Shown: positions 45,224-53,847, counted from the stretch's first letter. The stretch is DNA of 58,578 nt from JAABPW01 sp037132275 (GCA_037132275.1 JBAXPK010000012.1:1-58578), one strand, 5' to 3'. The notes: generated from the sequence alone by a model not told the origin. Numbers and translations: made by a program.

Positions 45224-46135
45224 TCATGGTTTGATAAAAAGAAGGCCGCACACACCGGCGCCCGGCATGGCCGACCCTGTGTCATAAAGGCGATAGAATC
45301 GCGCCATTTCAAGGGGATCCCAGATGGTCGTATTTTTTCCGTCAAGTTGCCAGCGGCGGATGTACTCGGAGAATCGCCCCGGGGTGGTTTCTCCGTACCA
45401 CTCGATCCGTGTGGGGGCAAGGCCCAGGGGCCGGATGAGCCGGTCCTGAATGGCCGCCTCGTCGTAGACCCGCTGGAAGAAATACGTCTCCCGCTTTTGC
45501 CCGGCCGCCGTGGATTGCGTGCCATAGAGGTCTTTCTCGCGGTACTCGACCTGGAACGACTTGTCCGTTGGCACGGTTAGGATCAGGCGTCCCCCGGGCC
45601 GTAACGCATCGAACATCGCCTTGACGGCGGTCGAATCGTTCGCGGTCTCGCCCTGGATATGCTCCACGACGGACAGCGACCAGATGGTGTCATAGCCGCC
45701 CGGACAGGCGGGCATCCGGGAAACATCGCTGACATCGGTGTGGATCGGCGGCAAAGTCAGGTTTCGCATATAGGCGCGGGTACGGTCCATGTCGCGGGTG
45801 TCAGGATTGATCATATGCAGCCGGGCTGACGGGTAATTCCGGGCCACATAGAAGTCAAACAGAATGGGTGAACTGACATCCAGACAAACGCCTGGATCCG
45901 CCGGTAAGCACTCGCGAGCAAAGTTGAACTCGTAATACCGTGTCGAACTGACGGGGGTGACAAGCAAGTCCCAGGGAAGGTTGGTGTTATTGCGATACAT
46001 CTCCCAGCCCAGTGCCCGGCCGAAGCGGAAAAACTCATGCCCCACGAGCCCGAGGCGGCGGGCCCGATAGTACGCCCACGTTGACTTGGCGTACCAAGCC
46101 GTTCTTTGCAGACGGATATTCCACGGGGTGCTCAT
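45224..46135 (-). CDS. Class I SAM-dependent methyltransferase, divergent
   Basis: Starting at MSTPWNIRLQRTAWYAK (303 residues) gives an ATGA overlap with the acyltransferase gene. The Rossmann core is recognisable from DTIWSLSVVEHIQGE (motif IV region) and MFDALRPGGRLILTVPTD. Motif I is unusual: the expected glycine-rich D/E-x-G-x-G reads LDVSSPILFDFYV. The cofactor site may therefore be altered. Methylation of the glycan or of a donor sugar fits the neighbourhood (exporter and acyltransferase), but the substrate is unknown. Confidence 0.75.
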   Translation of the reverse strand: MSTPWNIRLQRTAWYAKSTWAYYRARRLGLVGHEFFRFGRALGWEMYRNNTNLPWDLLVTPVSSTRYYEFNFARECLPADPGVCLDVSSPILFDFYVARNYPSARLHMINPDTRDMDRTRAYMRNLTLPPIHTDVSDVSRMPACPGGYDTIWSLSVVEHIQGETANDSTAVKAMFDALRPGGRLILTVPTDKSFQVEYREKDLYGTQSTAAGQKRETYFFQRVYDEAAIQDRLIRPLGLAPTRIEWYGETTPGRFSEYIRRWQLDGKNTTIWDPLEMARFYRLYDTGSAMPGAGVCGLLFIKP

Positions 46136-46704
46136 GACGAAGTACTTCTCCCGAATGCTGACCACACAGGGGGCGATGGGGGGCGATTCAGCGGGCGGAT
46201 GACGCGGGCGGGTACCCCGGCCGCGATGCTGTTGGGCGGGATGTTGTCTTTTACCACCGCGCCCGCCCCGATTACCACATCGTCACCGATGGTGACGCCG
46301 GCGAGTATGGTGACACGGGCGCCGCACCACACCCGGTCGCCGATGGTGACTGGGCTCGATGAGGGAATCAGGGTTACGGGATCGTGTGTTCCCGTGTTGA
46401 TGTGCAGAGCTTCCGCTGAGAGGAAATCGTTGCCAATGTGGATGGGCGCATGATTGAAAAGGCAGGTGTTGTGTCCCAAGCCGACCCTGTATCCAAGGGT
46501 GAGATTTCCCGGCATAAACACGAAGAGGCCTGGACGTGTGCACAGAGGGGTGCCAAACTGAACATTCATGGCACGCAATTCGCGCCGACGCCAGAAGCCG
46601 ATATTATTTCGGGGTTTAACCGGATCCCAGAATCTGTCTTCCGCTTCCGCGAGCCGATGCAATAGCGCATGCCGCAATAATGTTAGCCAGGACTTTTTTT
46701 TCAT
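46132..46704 (-). CDS. Left-handed beta-helix acyltransferase
   Basis: The 190-residue protein starts MKKKSWLTLLRHALLHRL; this start is set by the ATGA overlap with wzt. The C-terminal two-thirds are hexapeptide repeats (VTIGDRVWCGARVTILAGVTIGDDVVIGAGAVV) ending SIAAGVPARVIRPL, the hallmark of WcaF/CysE-type O-acetyltransferases. It likely transfers an acetyl group to a sugar in the exported glycan. Its place between the exporter and the methyltransferase supports a decorating role. Confidence 0.88.
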   Translation of the reverse strand: MKKKSWLTLLRHALLHRLAEAEDRFWDPVKPRNNIGFWRRRELRAMNVQFGTPLCTRPGLFVFMPGNLTLGYRVGLGHNTCLFNHAPIHIGNDFLSAEALHINTGTHDPVTLIPSSSPVTIGDRVWCGARVTILAGVTIGDDVVIGAGAVVKDNIPPNSIAAGVPARVIRPLNRPPSPPVWSAFGRSTSS

Positions 46705-47996
46705 GAAACTGTCTCGGGCAGGGTTAACTCCTTCACGCATTGCCAGCCGAACAGCCCCGGGCCGGTGACGCCTTTCCATATTGCTGGTGGGTATTTCGCG
46801 AACACGGGGCCATCTGCGGCAATATCGCAAATCAATGCGCCCATTGGATTGTCAAGAAGGCCCTGTTGTGGATGAAACAGGCGGGGCGTGATCGAATAAC
46901 GTCCGGGAGCCAAGGCATGAGCGGGAACCGATAAGAGCCTATGACCAGTCCTCCAGAAAAAAGCACGTTCGTCCTCGTATAAGTCTGAGGTATGGTGAAT
47001 GATGATCCCTTCTTCATTCAATATCTGTAACGTCACAAGCGATGGATCATCCGCCGCTCGGGGAGTCAGAATCAAACCAATTTCAAAAGGGCGGGTGATG
47101 CTTAGAACGGTTGCGAGGCGTCCATCCTGACGAAGGAAGGCGGCGGCGAATCCTTGGCGCTGGTCGGGAGGGTGTGGGCTGATCCATTGGGCGCGAAGGC
47201 CTTCCTTTTCGAACCCGATGTAATGGTGTAGCGCCTCATCGGTAAGGATTGGCCCTGTGGCTTGTCCTTTGGTGAGCAGAATACTGCGGGGGCATAAGGC
47301 CCTAAGGGACGGAAGATTATGGCTGACATAGAGGATGGTGCGGCCAGTTTTCGCCACATCTCTCATTTTACCAATGCATTTTTGCTGGAACTTTGCATCG
47401 CCAACGGCCAGAACTTCATCAATCAGGAGAATTTCAGATTCTAGGTGGGCAGCCACAGCGAAGGCGAGCCGCACATACATGCCGCTGGAGTAACGCTTGA
47501 CCGGGGTATCAAGAAATTTTCCGATTTCGGAGAACTCGACAATTTCATCGAACCGGAGGTTGATTTCGGCCCTCTTCATCCCCAGGATGGTGCCATTCAT
47601 GTAGATATTCTCGCGCCCGGTCAGGTCGGGGTGAAACCCGGTGCCCACTTCCAGGAGGGATCCGATTCGCCCATTTATGAACGCTTCCCCGGCAGTGGGT
47701 TCCGTGATTCGGCTCAGGATTTTAAGCAGAGTCGACTTTCCTGCGCCGTTCCCCCCCATGATTCCGATAATTTCCCCGGCATCAATCTCAAAGGAAACAT
47801 CCTTCAGTGCCCAAAATGTGCTGGCGGAATTCGGGCGGGTCACATCGGCGTGTACCGTTCCCATGTGATCTGCCGCGTTGTGTCCCCGGAGTCTGTGATA
47901 CAAATAGCTGATTTCGTCCCCGAGGGTATGGCGGTTGATGGCCCCAAGGTGGTAACGTTTTGAAAGTCCCCTGACGGTTATGGCTGGCTCAGTCAT
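46701..47996 (-). CDS. wzt: Polysaccharide ABC exporter ATPase, Wzt type with C-terminal domain
   Basis: The 431-residue protein powers export of an undecaprenyl-linked glycan. Walker A is GGNGAGKST (81-89), the signature is YSSGM (169-173) and Walker B is ILLIDEV (189-195). It has the extended N-terminus typical of the O-antigen/teichoic-acid subgroup. Residues after about 260 form a beta-rich extension (FEIGLILTPRAADDPSLVTLQILNEEG) matching the Wzt C-terminal carbohydrate-binding domain. In known systems that domain recognises the chain's terminal modification, which fits the adjacent methyl- and acyltransferase genes. It sits two bases from wzm. Confidence 0.93.
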   Translation of the reverse strand: MTEPAITVRGLSKRYHLGAINRHTLGDEISYLYHRLRGHNAADHMGTVHADVTRPNSASTFWALKDVSFEIDAGEIIGIMGGNGAGKSTLLKILSRITEPTAGEAFINGRIGSLLEVGTGFHPDLTGRENIYMNGTILGMKRAEINLRFDEIVEFSEIGKFLDTPVKRYSSGMYVRLAFAVAAHLESEILLIDEVLAVGDAKFQQKCIGKMRDVAKTGRTILYVSHNLPSLRALCPRSILLTKGQATGPILTDEALHHYIGFEKEGLRAQWISPHPPDQRQGFAAAFLRQDGRLATVLSITRPFEIGLILTPRAADDPSLVTLQILNEEGIIIHHTSDLYEDERAFFWRTGHRLLSVPAHALAPGRYSITPRLFHPQQGLLDNPMGALICDIAADGPVFAKYPPAIWKGVTGPGLFGWQCVKELTLPETVS

Positions 47997-47998
47997 GG

Positions 47999-48832
47999 TT
48001 AAATGGTATCGACGAAGGTGCGTTGAGCACGGTTGAAAACAAAGAGGCCGCTGATCAGCAACCCGATTCCCACCATAAAGCTAATGATCAAAATCGTCCG
48101 GTCAGGTGAGCCGGCGCCGAGAAAGGCAAAACGGTTCAACTCGATGACGCCGGCCATGGGGTTGACTGCGATGATCCATTTCCACTTGGCGGGTACTTCA
48201 CTGGAGGGGTAAATGAGAGGGGTGGCATACATCCAAAGTTGAGTCATAAAAGGAAGGGCAAAAGATACATCGCGGTATTTGATCGTCATGCTGGAAAGCC
48301 ACAATCCCGCTCCCAATCCTACGCAGGCGCAATGCAAAACAAGGATGGGAAGGATGAGTATCCACCATGAGGGATGAATGTCGCTTCCTTTGGCGATAAA
48401 GTAGATAAAAAAACCGATAAAAACCAAGAAATTGATGAAAAAATGCCCCAGATAGGTGACCACTGAGGAAAGAGGTGAAAGCAGGCGGGGAAAATACACT
48501 TTTCTCAAGATTCCTGCATTGCTCATTAGCGAATTAGCGGAACCGTTGAGAACCCCTTGAAAATAATTCCAGAGAACCAATCCACTCATGTAGAAGAGGA
48601 ACGGTGGCAGTCCATCTGTTTTGATTTTGGCGAAATTACCGAAGACGATGGTGAAGATTACGGTGGTCATTACGGGTTGCAGAATAAACCAGAGGGGCCC
48701 TAAAACGCTCTGTTTGTAGATAGATGTCAAATCCCGTTGGATGGTCATCCAGAAGAGATCCCGGTATTCCAAGAGTTCCCGCCAGTTAATTTTCCACCAA
48801 GGCTGGTTGGCACGTATGTGTGTGTGGTGCAT
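47999..48832 (-). CDS. wzm: Polysaccharide ABC exporter permease
   Basis: The 277-residue ABC-2-type permease has six expected membrane segments (for example PVMTTVIFTIVFGNFA, LFYMSGLVLWNYFQGVL, GHFFINFLVFIGFFIYFI and the C-terminal IISFMVGIGLLISGLFVF). It carries the DLFWMTIQRDLTSIYKQSVLGPLWFILQP start of the Wzm/TagG family. It pairs with Wzt. The heptamer array of the neighbouring four-helix element ends only ten bases upstream of its ATG, and I see no ribosome-binding site, so its original leader may have been displaced. Confidence 0.93.
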   Translation of the reverse strand: MHHTHIRANQPWWKINWRELLEYRDLFWMTIQRDLTSIYKQSVLGPLWFILQPVMTTVIFTIVFGNFAKIKTDGLPPFLFYMSGLVLWNYFQGVLNGSANSLMSNAGILRKVYFPRLLSPLSSVVTYLGHFFINFLVFIGFFIYFIAKGSDIHPSWWILILPILVLHCACVGLGAGLWLSSMTIKYRDVSFALPFMTQLWMYATPLIYPSSEVPAKWKWIIAVNPMAGVIELNRFAFLGAGSPDRTILIISFMVGIGLLISGLFVFNRAQRTFVDTI

Positions 48833-48841
48833 GGGGTGAGT

Positions 48842-49270
48842 GGACTACGGACTACGGACTACAGACTTTGGCAGTTCTTCCTTGACGGCTTGTATTAGGC
48901 CATGAAGTTTTCGGAATGTCTCGCTGACTTGGACATCGAGACCTTCCCTCAAAACGGCTGAAATATAGCCGAGGCGATTGGCGAGATGAATGAAATATTG
49001 GGTTTCCGAAAGGGAGCCCCGGGCAATGTGAAGAAAATGAAGGTAGTCCTTTTGAGATTCCCGCGAGGAACCCTCCGCAATATTAGCGGGGACAGAGTAT
49101 GCGACGCGGCGCAATTGGCTCGTCATCCCATACTGCTCATTAGATGGAAATGTATGAGTACATTCATAGATGGCGACAGTCAGATCGTCCGCCAATTTCC
49201 ACGCCACTATTTTTCTGTAATCTCTCATGTCTTTTGTAGCCTTAGTCTGTGGTCTGTGGTCCGTCGTCTA
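48842..49270. repeat. Heptamer-bounded element C carrying a four-helix-bundle gene
   Basis: One end is GGACTAC x3 plus AGACTTT (48842-48869). The other end (49243-49270) is TAGTCTG TGGTCTG TGGTCCG TCGTCTA, an inverted array of the same 7-bp type. Between them lies only the 127-codon gene. The architecture copies that of elements A and B with a different heptamer. Confidence 0.65.
48845..49228 (-). CDS. Four-helix-bundle protein (23S rRNA intervening-sequence family)
   Basis: This is a 127-residue helical protein with the family signature: RDYRKIVAWKLADDLTVAIYECT, YGMTSQLRRVAYSVPANIAEGSSR and LHFLHIARGSLSETQYFIHLANRLGYI. Family members were first noted in intervening sequences of 23S rRNA genes, and relatives accompany diversity-generating elements; no function is firmly known. 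The last residues (SVVRSP) and the stop codon are encoded by the flanking heptamer repeat, just as at the end of aspS. It interrupts the interval between the regulator and the exporter genes, suggesting an insertion. Confidence 0.9.
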   Translation of the reverse strand: MRDYRKIVAWKLADDLTVAIYECTHTFPSNEQYGMTSQLRRVAYSVPANIAEGSSRESQKDYLHFLHIARGSLSETQYFIHLANRLGYISAVLREGLDVQVSETFRKLHGLIQAVKEELPKSVVRSP

Positions 49271-49349
49271 TTTCCGGGCAGACTTCGTCCCCGTGAATTA
49301 TGCGTAATCTAATAAAAACGTCGCAGAGTCGCTGCAATCCAAATTTAAT

Positions 49350-49856
49350 TTACTTCATGCGGGTCAACATTTTAACAAAGGGATTCTCCAGTACGGACAT
49401 GGCGGAGTCGCGCAATTTTTTGGCCCGTTTCACCCGGCCCAGTATGAACTCCGCCTCTGCTCCGGATTCCTCCGAATTCAGTTCCGATTCCGCTTGTTGA
49501 AGTTCCGTCGCCAGTAGACTCATTTTATTTCGTACCAGCATCAGTAGTCCCTGATGAAGAGCGGTGGCGATGTCGTCGGCGGTTCGGTAATAGGTTTTGC
49601 GGTCGCCGGACTTCCATGAACGGCGTAGGAGGCCGAGGCTTTCCAGTTGACGCGCCGCGATGCTGACGGCGGCCTTACTGAGTCCCAAATCTGTAGCAAT
49701 GGCTTCAAGGGATTGTTCGTCGGGGGCGAGGTAGAGGTGAACCAGAATCTGGCCTACAATACGCCCCAACCCGAGGTCTTGGGCGGTGCGCCCACCTACC
49801 TCTGTTAGCCGTTTCCGTACCTGTGCCGTCGTGTCGTTCATAGAACTGATAAGCAT
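49350..49856 (-). CDS. GbsR/MarR-type transcriptional regulator
   Basis: The 168-residue protein has a winged helix-turn-helix (about 45-92: LEAIATDLGLSKAAVSIAARQLESLGLLRRSWKSGDRKTYY) and a helical C-terminal region, like GbsR. An in-frame ATG five codons in (49841) may be the true start; neither ATG has a clear ribosome-binding site. An inverted repeat overlaps the first ATG, suggesting autoregulation. Its position upstream of wzm makes it a candidate regulator of the polysaccharide locus. This last point is inference. Confidence 0.82.
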   Translation of the reverse strand: MLISSMNDTTAQVRKRLTEVGGRTAQDLGLGRIVGQILVHLYLAPDEQSLEAIATDLGLSKAAVSIAARQLESLGLLRRSWKSGDRKTYYRTADDIATALHQGLLMLVRNKMSLLATELQQAESELNSEESGAEAEFILGRVKRAKKLRDSAMSVLENPFVKMLTRMK

Positions 49857-49872
49857 TTACAAAACTGTTAAC
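49856..49872. promoter_or_regulatory. Candidate operator of the GbsR-type regulator
   Basis: TTTACA and TGTTAA (reverse complement TTAACA, five of six matching) are separated by four bases. They lie at the start of the regulator gene, within an AT-rich patch unlike the surrounding GC-rich DNA. Winged-helix regulators of this kind often bind such short palindromes at their own promoter. Confidence 0.4.
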
Positions 49873-49890
49873 GCACAAAATATAAGAAAC

Positions 49891-51882
49891 TCAGCGGGCC
49901 GTCAAGGGGATTAGGCGTTCGGCGAGGTAAATCGACAGGTTCTGGCCGTGCTCTTCCCGGGTAACCCGCCATGCATCGGTTGGCAGTGACTCCAAAAAGG
50001 AGAGAATCACCTCGTTGGGTTTGTAGAGAATTGGCTGATAATTGGCTAGCGATTGAGTGAGATTGGGGCTGATTTTGGCCAGGAATCCCATGTCGGGCAA
50101 ATCTATTTTTCGGTCAATCAAACAAATGAAATTATCAGAGGGTGGGGCGAGTCGGCTGTTTGATTCAACGGGCCTCTGCCTGATGCCGGCAGCGGGATCC
50201 TGGAGAACACCAGCTATATTCCCCTGGTCGGCGTTAAACAAGGTGTAGCGTCGGGTGATTACTGTGAGATGGGGAAGCGCGGCAGCTCGTGTGATCAAGG
50301 GGCTTGGCGCCATCGGCTCAAAGGTGATCGGGCTTCGGACATGGAGGGCGCGTATTCGGGAGGCGGATAGTTCTCGCAATACAGTCGCGATTTCGTTTTC
50401 AGCTCCACTGTTTATGCAGCGATGCTGGGGCGGAATCCAGAAGGCCAGGAGGGCGCTGATGAACAAGCCCAGCATAACGCCAGGGCGGATGATTTTCATC
50501 ATCCCCTCTATCCCGTAAAACTTTGCGATGATGACTCCTCCTGCGAGAGTGATCGCCTCTAGCAGAATCCACCCACTGCGTTGATATAGGCTGAATTCCA
50601 AAAGTCCGGTGGCGGCTTGTAGCGTGGTGAGCAGACCCCATCCTCCTATCAATTTAAGAGTGGTGCAGCCACCCCGAAATCCGGCCACCAGAATGCCGAT
50701 GAACAGGCCCGCTAGGCCCAGGGCGGCCAGATTCAGCAGGACGCTGTCCAGTCCGAATCTCTTGACCGTGAGCAGATCCACCGCGAGTTTTCCTGCGGGA
50801 TTGGATTGGATTGACGCAAGGATCGTTTGGGACGGAGAGGCGGTCGACTGCTTCGGTGAGGCTGGGGTTGAAATGCCTGTGACGAGCGAGGCTGTAGTGG
50901 TGACGTGCATTTTTCCCGGACTCAGGAAATGGTAACTCGCCAAGGCGAAGGCGAGAAGAAAGGCGAGCAGGAGTAGCCGGTTATCCCGCCACCAGCGCCG
51001 TGGGCTACAAGCGGGAAAACAGAGCAGACGATGGATAACGATAATCAACACCAGGGTGAACACAAAGAGGGGGACCGAAACAGTCAGGCCGAGGAGGATG
51101 AGGGCGAAGAGAAAAGGAGACTCTGTCAGGTAAAGGAAAAGGGCAAGGGGGAATAGGAATAATCCCATTTGGTTCGCAAAGGCGCCCATGCCGGTCTTGA
51201 TCAAGGGATAAAAGAGCGGGCAGACAGCGGCAAAAAATGCGGCAAAAAGACCGGCCATCGGGCTATGCCGTCGTCCTAGCAGGTAGAGAGTTGCGATAAG
51301 CAACGCCCCAAAAAAGGGACCCACATACCGAGCCACCATATAGGCATCCAGATTGAAGGTCATGACCGGCAGGGCCAGAACCCAGGAATAGCCCGGGGGG
51401 TAGACGATGTTACGAATCTGTCCGTATTGAAAAACATCCCGGAGGAATTGGAGGTGCGTATAAGCGTCGGATTGACCCAGTGAGGCATGGGTCAGGGCAT
51501 CGACATTGCGCAGGATAACACCAGCCAGAACAATGGCGGCAAGGATCAGGCCAGGGCGAATGCCTCGGAATTGCGTTTCTGATCTGGATTGATCAACCTC
51601 GCAAGTCGGGGGTGTCCCTCGAATGCGCAGGAGTCCCCAGAGGCTTAACCACAACAGGTAATAAAGGGAACCTTCCAGAAAAGAGGTGTGTTGCACAAGA
51701 TGGTTCCATAGAAAACCGAGCAATGCCTGTGAGGCCACACCGAGCCCGCCGGACAGGACGATCAGGGTAACTTTATCAGCCGTTCCCCGTAGCCGTATCA
51801 TGACGGCGAGCGGGGGAAGCACATAGACAACGGCAAAGGCCGACAGGATCAGCAGGCTATCAAGACAACGCCAGATCATCAT
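49891..51882 (-). CDS. Large polytopic membrane protein of unknown function (GT-C-like)
   Basis: The 663-residue product has at least a dozen hydrophobic helices up to about residue 490, then a soluble domain of about 170 residues. A loop after the early helices carries HASLGQSDAYTHLQFLRDVFQYGQIRNIVYPPGYSWV, where the aspartate and the Y-P-P-G-Y stretch resemble the first periplasmic loop of GT-C glycosyltransferases. I do not recognise the exact family. It overlaps wecB by four bases, so a glycan role is likely. Confidence 0.65.
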   Translation of the reverse strand: MMIWRCLDSLLILSAFAVVYVLPPLAVMIRLRGTADKVTLIVLSGGLGVASQALLGFLWNHLVQHTSFLEGSLYYLLWLSLWGLLRIRGTPPTCEVDQSRSETQFRGIRPGLILAAIVLAGVILRNVDALTHASLGQSDAYTHLQFLRDVFQYGQIRNIVYPPGYSWVLALPVMTFNLDAYMVARYVGPFFGALLIATLYLLGRRHSPMAGLFAAFFAAVCPLFYPLIKTGMGAFANQMGLFLFPLALFLYLTESPFLFALILLGLTVSVPLFVFTLVLIIVIHRLLCFPACSPRRWWRDNRLLLLAFLLAFALASYHFLSPGKMHVTTTASLVTGISTPASPKQSTASPSQTILASIQSNPAGKLAVDLLTVKRFGLDSVLLNLAALGLAGLFIGILVAGFRGGCTTLKLIGGWGLLTTLQAATGLLEFSLYQRSGWILLEAITLAGGVIIAKFYGIEGMMKIIRPGVMLGLFISALLAFWIPPQHRCINSGAENEIATVLRELSASRIRALHVRSPITFEPMAPSPLITRAAALPHLTVITRRYTLFNADQGNIAGVLQDPAAGIRQRPVESNSRLAPPSDNFICLIDRKIDLPDMGFLAKISPNLTQSLANYQPILYKPNEVILSFLESLPTDAWRVTREEHGQNLSIYLAERLIPLTAR

Positions 51883-53042
51883 GTGAGGAACTTCCGGCAG
51901 GCGGCGACGATTCTTTCAGTGGCCTTCCCGTCCCCATAGGGGTTATGGGCGCAGGCCATTTTCCCATATAGATCAGGATTTGTGAGAAGCTCCTCCGTCG
52001 CCTTGATAATACCCCGGCAATCAGACCCGACCACCTTGACTGTGCCCGCCATCACAGCCTCGGGGCGCTCGGTGGTGTCGCGCATGACGATGACCGGCTT
52101 GCCAAGGCTTGGCGCTTCCTCCTGAACTCCGCCGGAATCGGTAAGGATCAGGTGGGAACGGGCCATGAGGGCCACAAAGGACAGATAGTCCAACGGCTCG
52201 ATCAGATGGATGTTTGTAAACTTGGGACGCGGAGCAGAGGAACCAAGAAGGCGCATGACTGGTTCCCGAACGCGGGGGTTCAGGTGAACCGGGTATACAA
52301 AGTGGATTTTCGGAAAATGGCGGGCGAGGCGGGCAATGGCCTTGCAGATGTTTTCAAATCCTTCGCCAAAATTCTCGCGGCGGTGACCGGTAATGAGGAC
52401 GATAGAGGGGCGGAGATCTGAAATTTCGGATTTGAGATTTAAAAAATCGGGAAGACTGGGAATGTGGGGTTGCTTTTTCTTCGCCTTATCCAGGGCCAGA
52501 AACAGGGCATCGATGACCGTATTGCCCGTGACAACAATGGAGTTATCGGGAATGCCTTCTTTTAAAAGTGTCTCACGGTTGCGTTGAGTCGGGGCAAAAT
52601 GTAGGGCGGCAATCCGCGTGGTCAGGATACGGTTCAATTCTTCCGGCCAAGGGGATTGAAGATTGCCGGTGCGAAGGCCGGCTTCGACATGACCAACGGG
52701 AATGTGATGGTAAAAAGCCGCTAAGGACGCCGATAAAACCGTGGTCGTATCACCTTGAACCAGCACCAAATCGGGTTTCTCCCTGGCCAGAAATCCGTCC
52801 ACAGCAGTTATGGCGCGGGAGGTGAGTCCGGCCAGAGTCTGGTTCCGCTTCATCAGATTCAAGTCAACATCAGGCGCAATCCCGAAAATGCCCAACACCT
52901 GATCCAGCATCTGTCGGTGTTGCGCGGTTACGCAGACGCGGCATCGAATACCACGTTCTTTTTTCAGAGCCAGAATAACAGGCGCCAGCTTGATGGCTTC
53001 AGGCCTGGTACCGAAGATAACGGCTACGTTTTTTTTATTCAT
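51879..53042 (-). CDS. wecB: UDP-N-acetylglucosamine 2-epimerase (non-hydrolysing)
   Basis: It interconverts UDP-GlcNAc and UDP-ManNAc in the cytoplasm. The 387 residues show FGTRPEAIKLAPVILAL, VQGDTTTVLSASLAAFYHHIPVGHVEAGLRTGNLQSPWPEELNR and the C-terminal LTDSGGVQEEAPSLGKPVIVMRDTTERPE, all diagnostic. It is the only nucleotide-sugar enzyme in the window; the dehydrogenase wecC that usually follows is absent here. It overlaps tcdA upstream by eight bases. Confidence 0.95.
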   Translation of the reverse strand: MNKKNVAVIFGTRPEAIKLAPVILALKKERGIRCRVCVTAQHRQMLDQVLGIFGIAPDVDLNLMKRNQTLAGLTSRAITAVDGFLAREKPDLVLVQGDTTTVLSASLAAFYHHIPVGHVEAGLRTGNLQSPWPEELNRILTTRIAALHFAPTQRNRETLLKEGIPDNSIVVTGNTVIDALFLALDKAKKKQPHIPSLPDFLNLKSEISDLRPSIVLITGHRRENFGEGFENICKAIARLARHFPKIHFVYPVHLNPRVREPVMRLLGSSAPRPKFTNIHLIEPLDYLSFVALMARSHLILTDSGGVQEEAPSLGKPVIVMRDTTERPEAVMAGTVKVVGSDCRGIIKATEELLTNPDLYGKMACAHNPYGDGKATERIVAACRKFLT

Positions 53043-53847
53043 GAGTTTTTCTCACGATATCTTGAATGACTAATCCCGCCAAGGTAAACCCAAATACGGC
53101 GGTTACATGCACGACCGTCCCGTTCACTTGGGTCTTCCTGGCGCACCAGTCTGGATGGTTGTCATCATCGGGTTGCCGGGAATGGGTACAGGCGCATTTT
53201 CCGGTGCCGCAAAAAGTTTCCAGAGTTGGATCCAGCGGAACTTCCTCACTATAGACACAGAGAAAATCCTTGGTGACACACTTCTTCCCCAGTCGTTTTC
53301 GAACCATGCGGGCGAGGGGACACATTCTGGTGCGGGAGAGGGGACCGGCCTTGATCTGGGTCGGATCCAGTTTTGCGCCGGCGCCCATGCAGGAATAAAC
53401 GATTACCCCGGCATCCAGGCTGCGCTCAATCAGCATGACCTTATTCTGAAGGCTGTCAATGGCATCGAGCACATAGTCGAAGGTTTTCAGATCGAACTGT
53501 TCGCAGGTGCGGGCGGTGTAGGCAATGTGACGGGCATCAATGTTGGCATATGGGTTGATTTCCAGAAGGCGTTTTTTTAGTTCATCCACCTTGGACTCGC
53601 CGACATTCATGGTGGTCGCCTGAAGTTGCCGGTTGATATTAGTTGAGCAGATATCGTCCGAATCCACCAAGGTCAGGTGTTCAACGCCGGATCTAATCAG
53701 GGATTCGGCCGTCCAGCTTCCTACCCCACCGACGCCAAACACGGCCACACGAACGGCGCTGAGCCGTTCCATGGCCGGTTTACCGACCAACATGGCCGTG
53801 CGGTGGAAAAGATGTCCGCGACAGGGTGGCAATAGAGGAACGCTCAT
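53035..53847 (-). CDS. tcdA: tRNA threonylcarbamoyladenosine dehydratase (ThiF/E1-like)
   Basis: It uses ATP to cyclise t6A37 in tRNA. The 270-residue ThiF-fold protein has GVGGVGSWTAESLIRSGVEHLTLVDSDDICSTNINRQLQA (nucleotide-binding loop and conserved DxD-x-NxNRQ), FDYVLDAIDSLQNKVMLI and the C-terminal VNGTVVHVTAVFG block. The segment ETFCGTGKCACTHSRQPDDDNHPDWCARK (about 215-243) is a cysteine/histidine-rich insertion compared with my memory of the Escherichia coli protein, possibly a metal site. It has 4-base coupling to glgB upstream. Confidence 0.9.
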   Translation of the reverse strand: MSVPLLPPCRGHLFHRTAMLVGKPAMERLSAVRVAVFGVGGVGSWTAESLIRSGVEHLTLVDSDDICSTNINRQLQATTMNVGESKVDELKKRLLEINPYANIDARHIAYTARTCEQFDLKTFDYVLDAIDSLQNKVMLIERSLDAGVIVYSCMGAGAKLDPTQIKAGPLSRTRMCPLARMVRKRLGKKCVTKDFLCVYSEEVPLDPTLETFCGTGKCACTHSRQPDDDNHPDWCARKTQVNGTVVHVTAVFGFTLAGLVIQDIVRKTHE

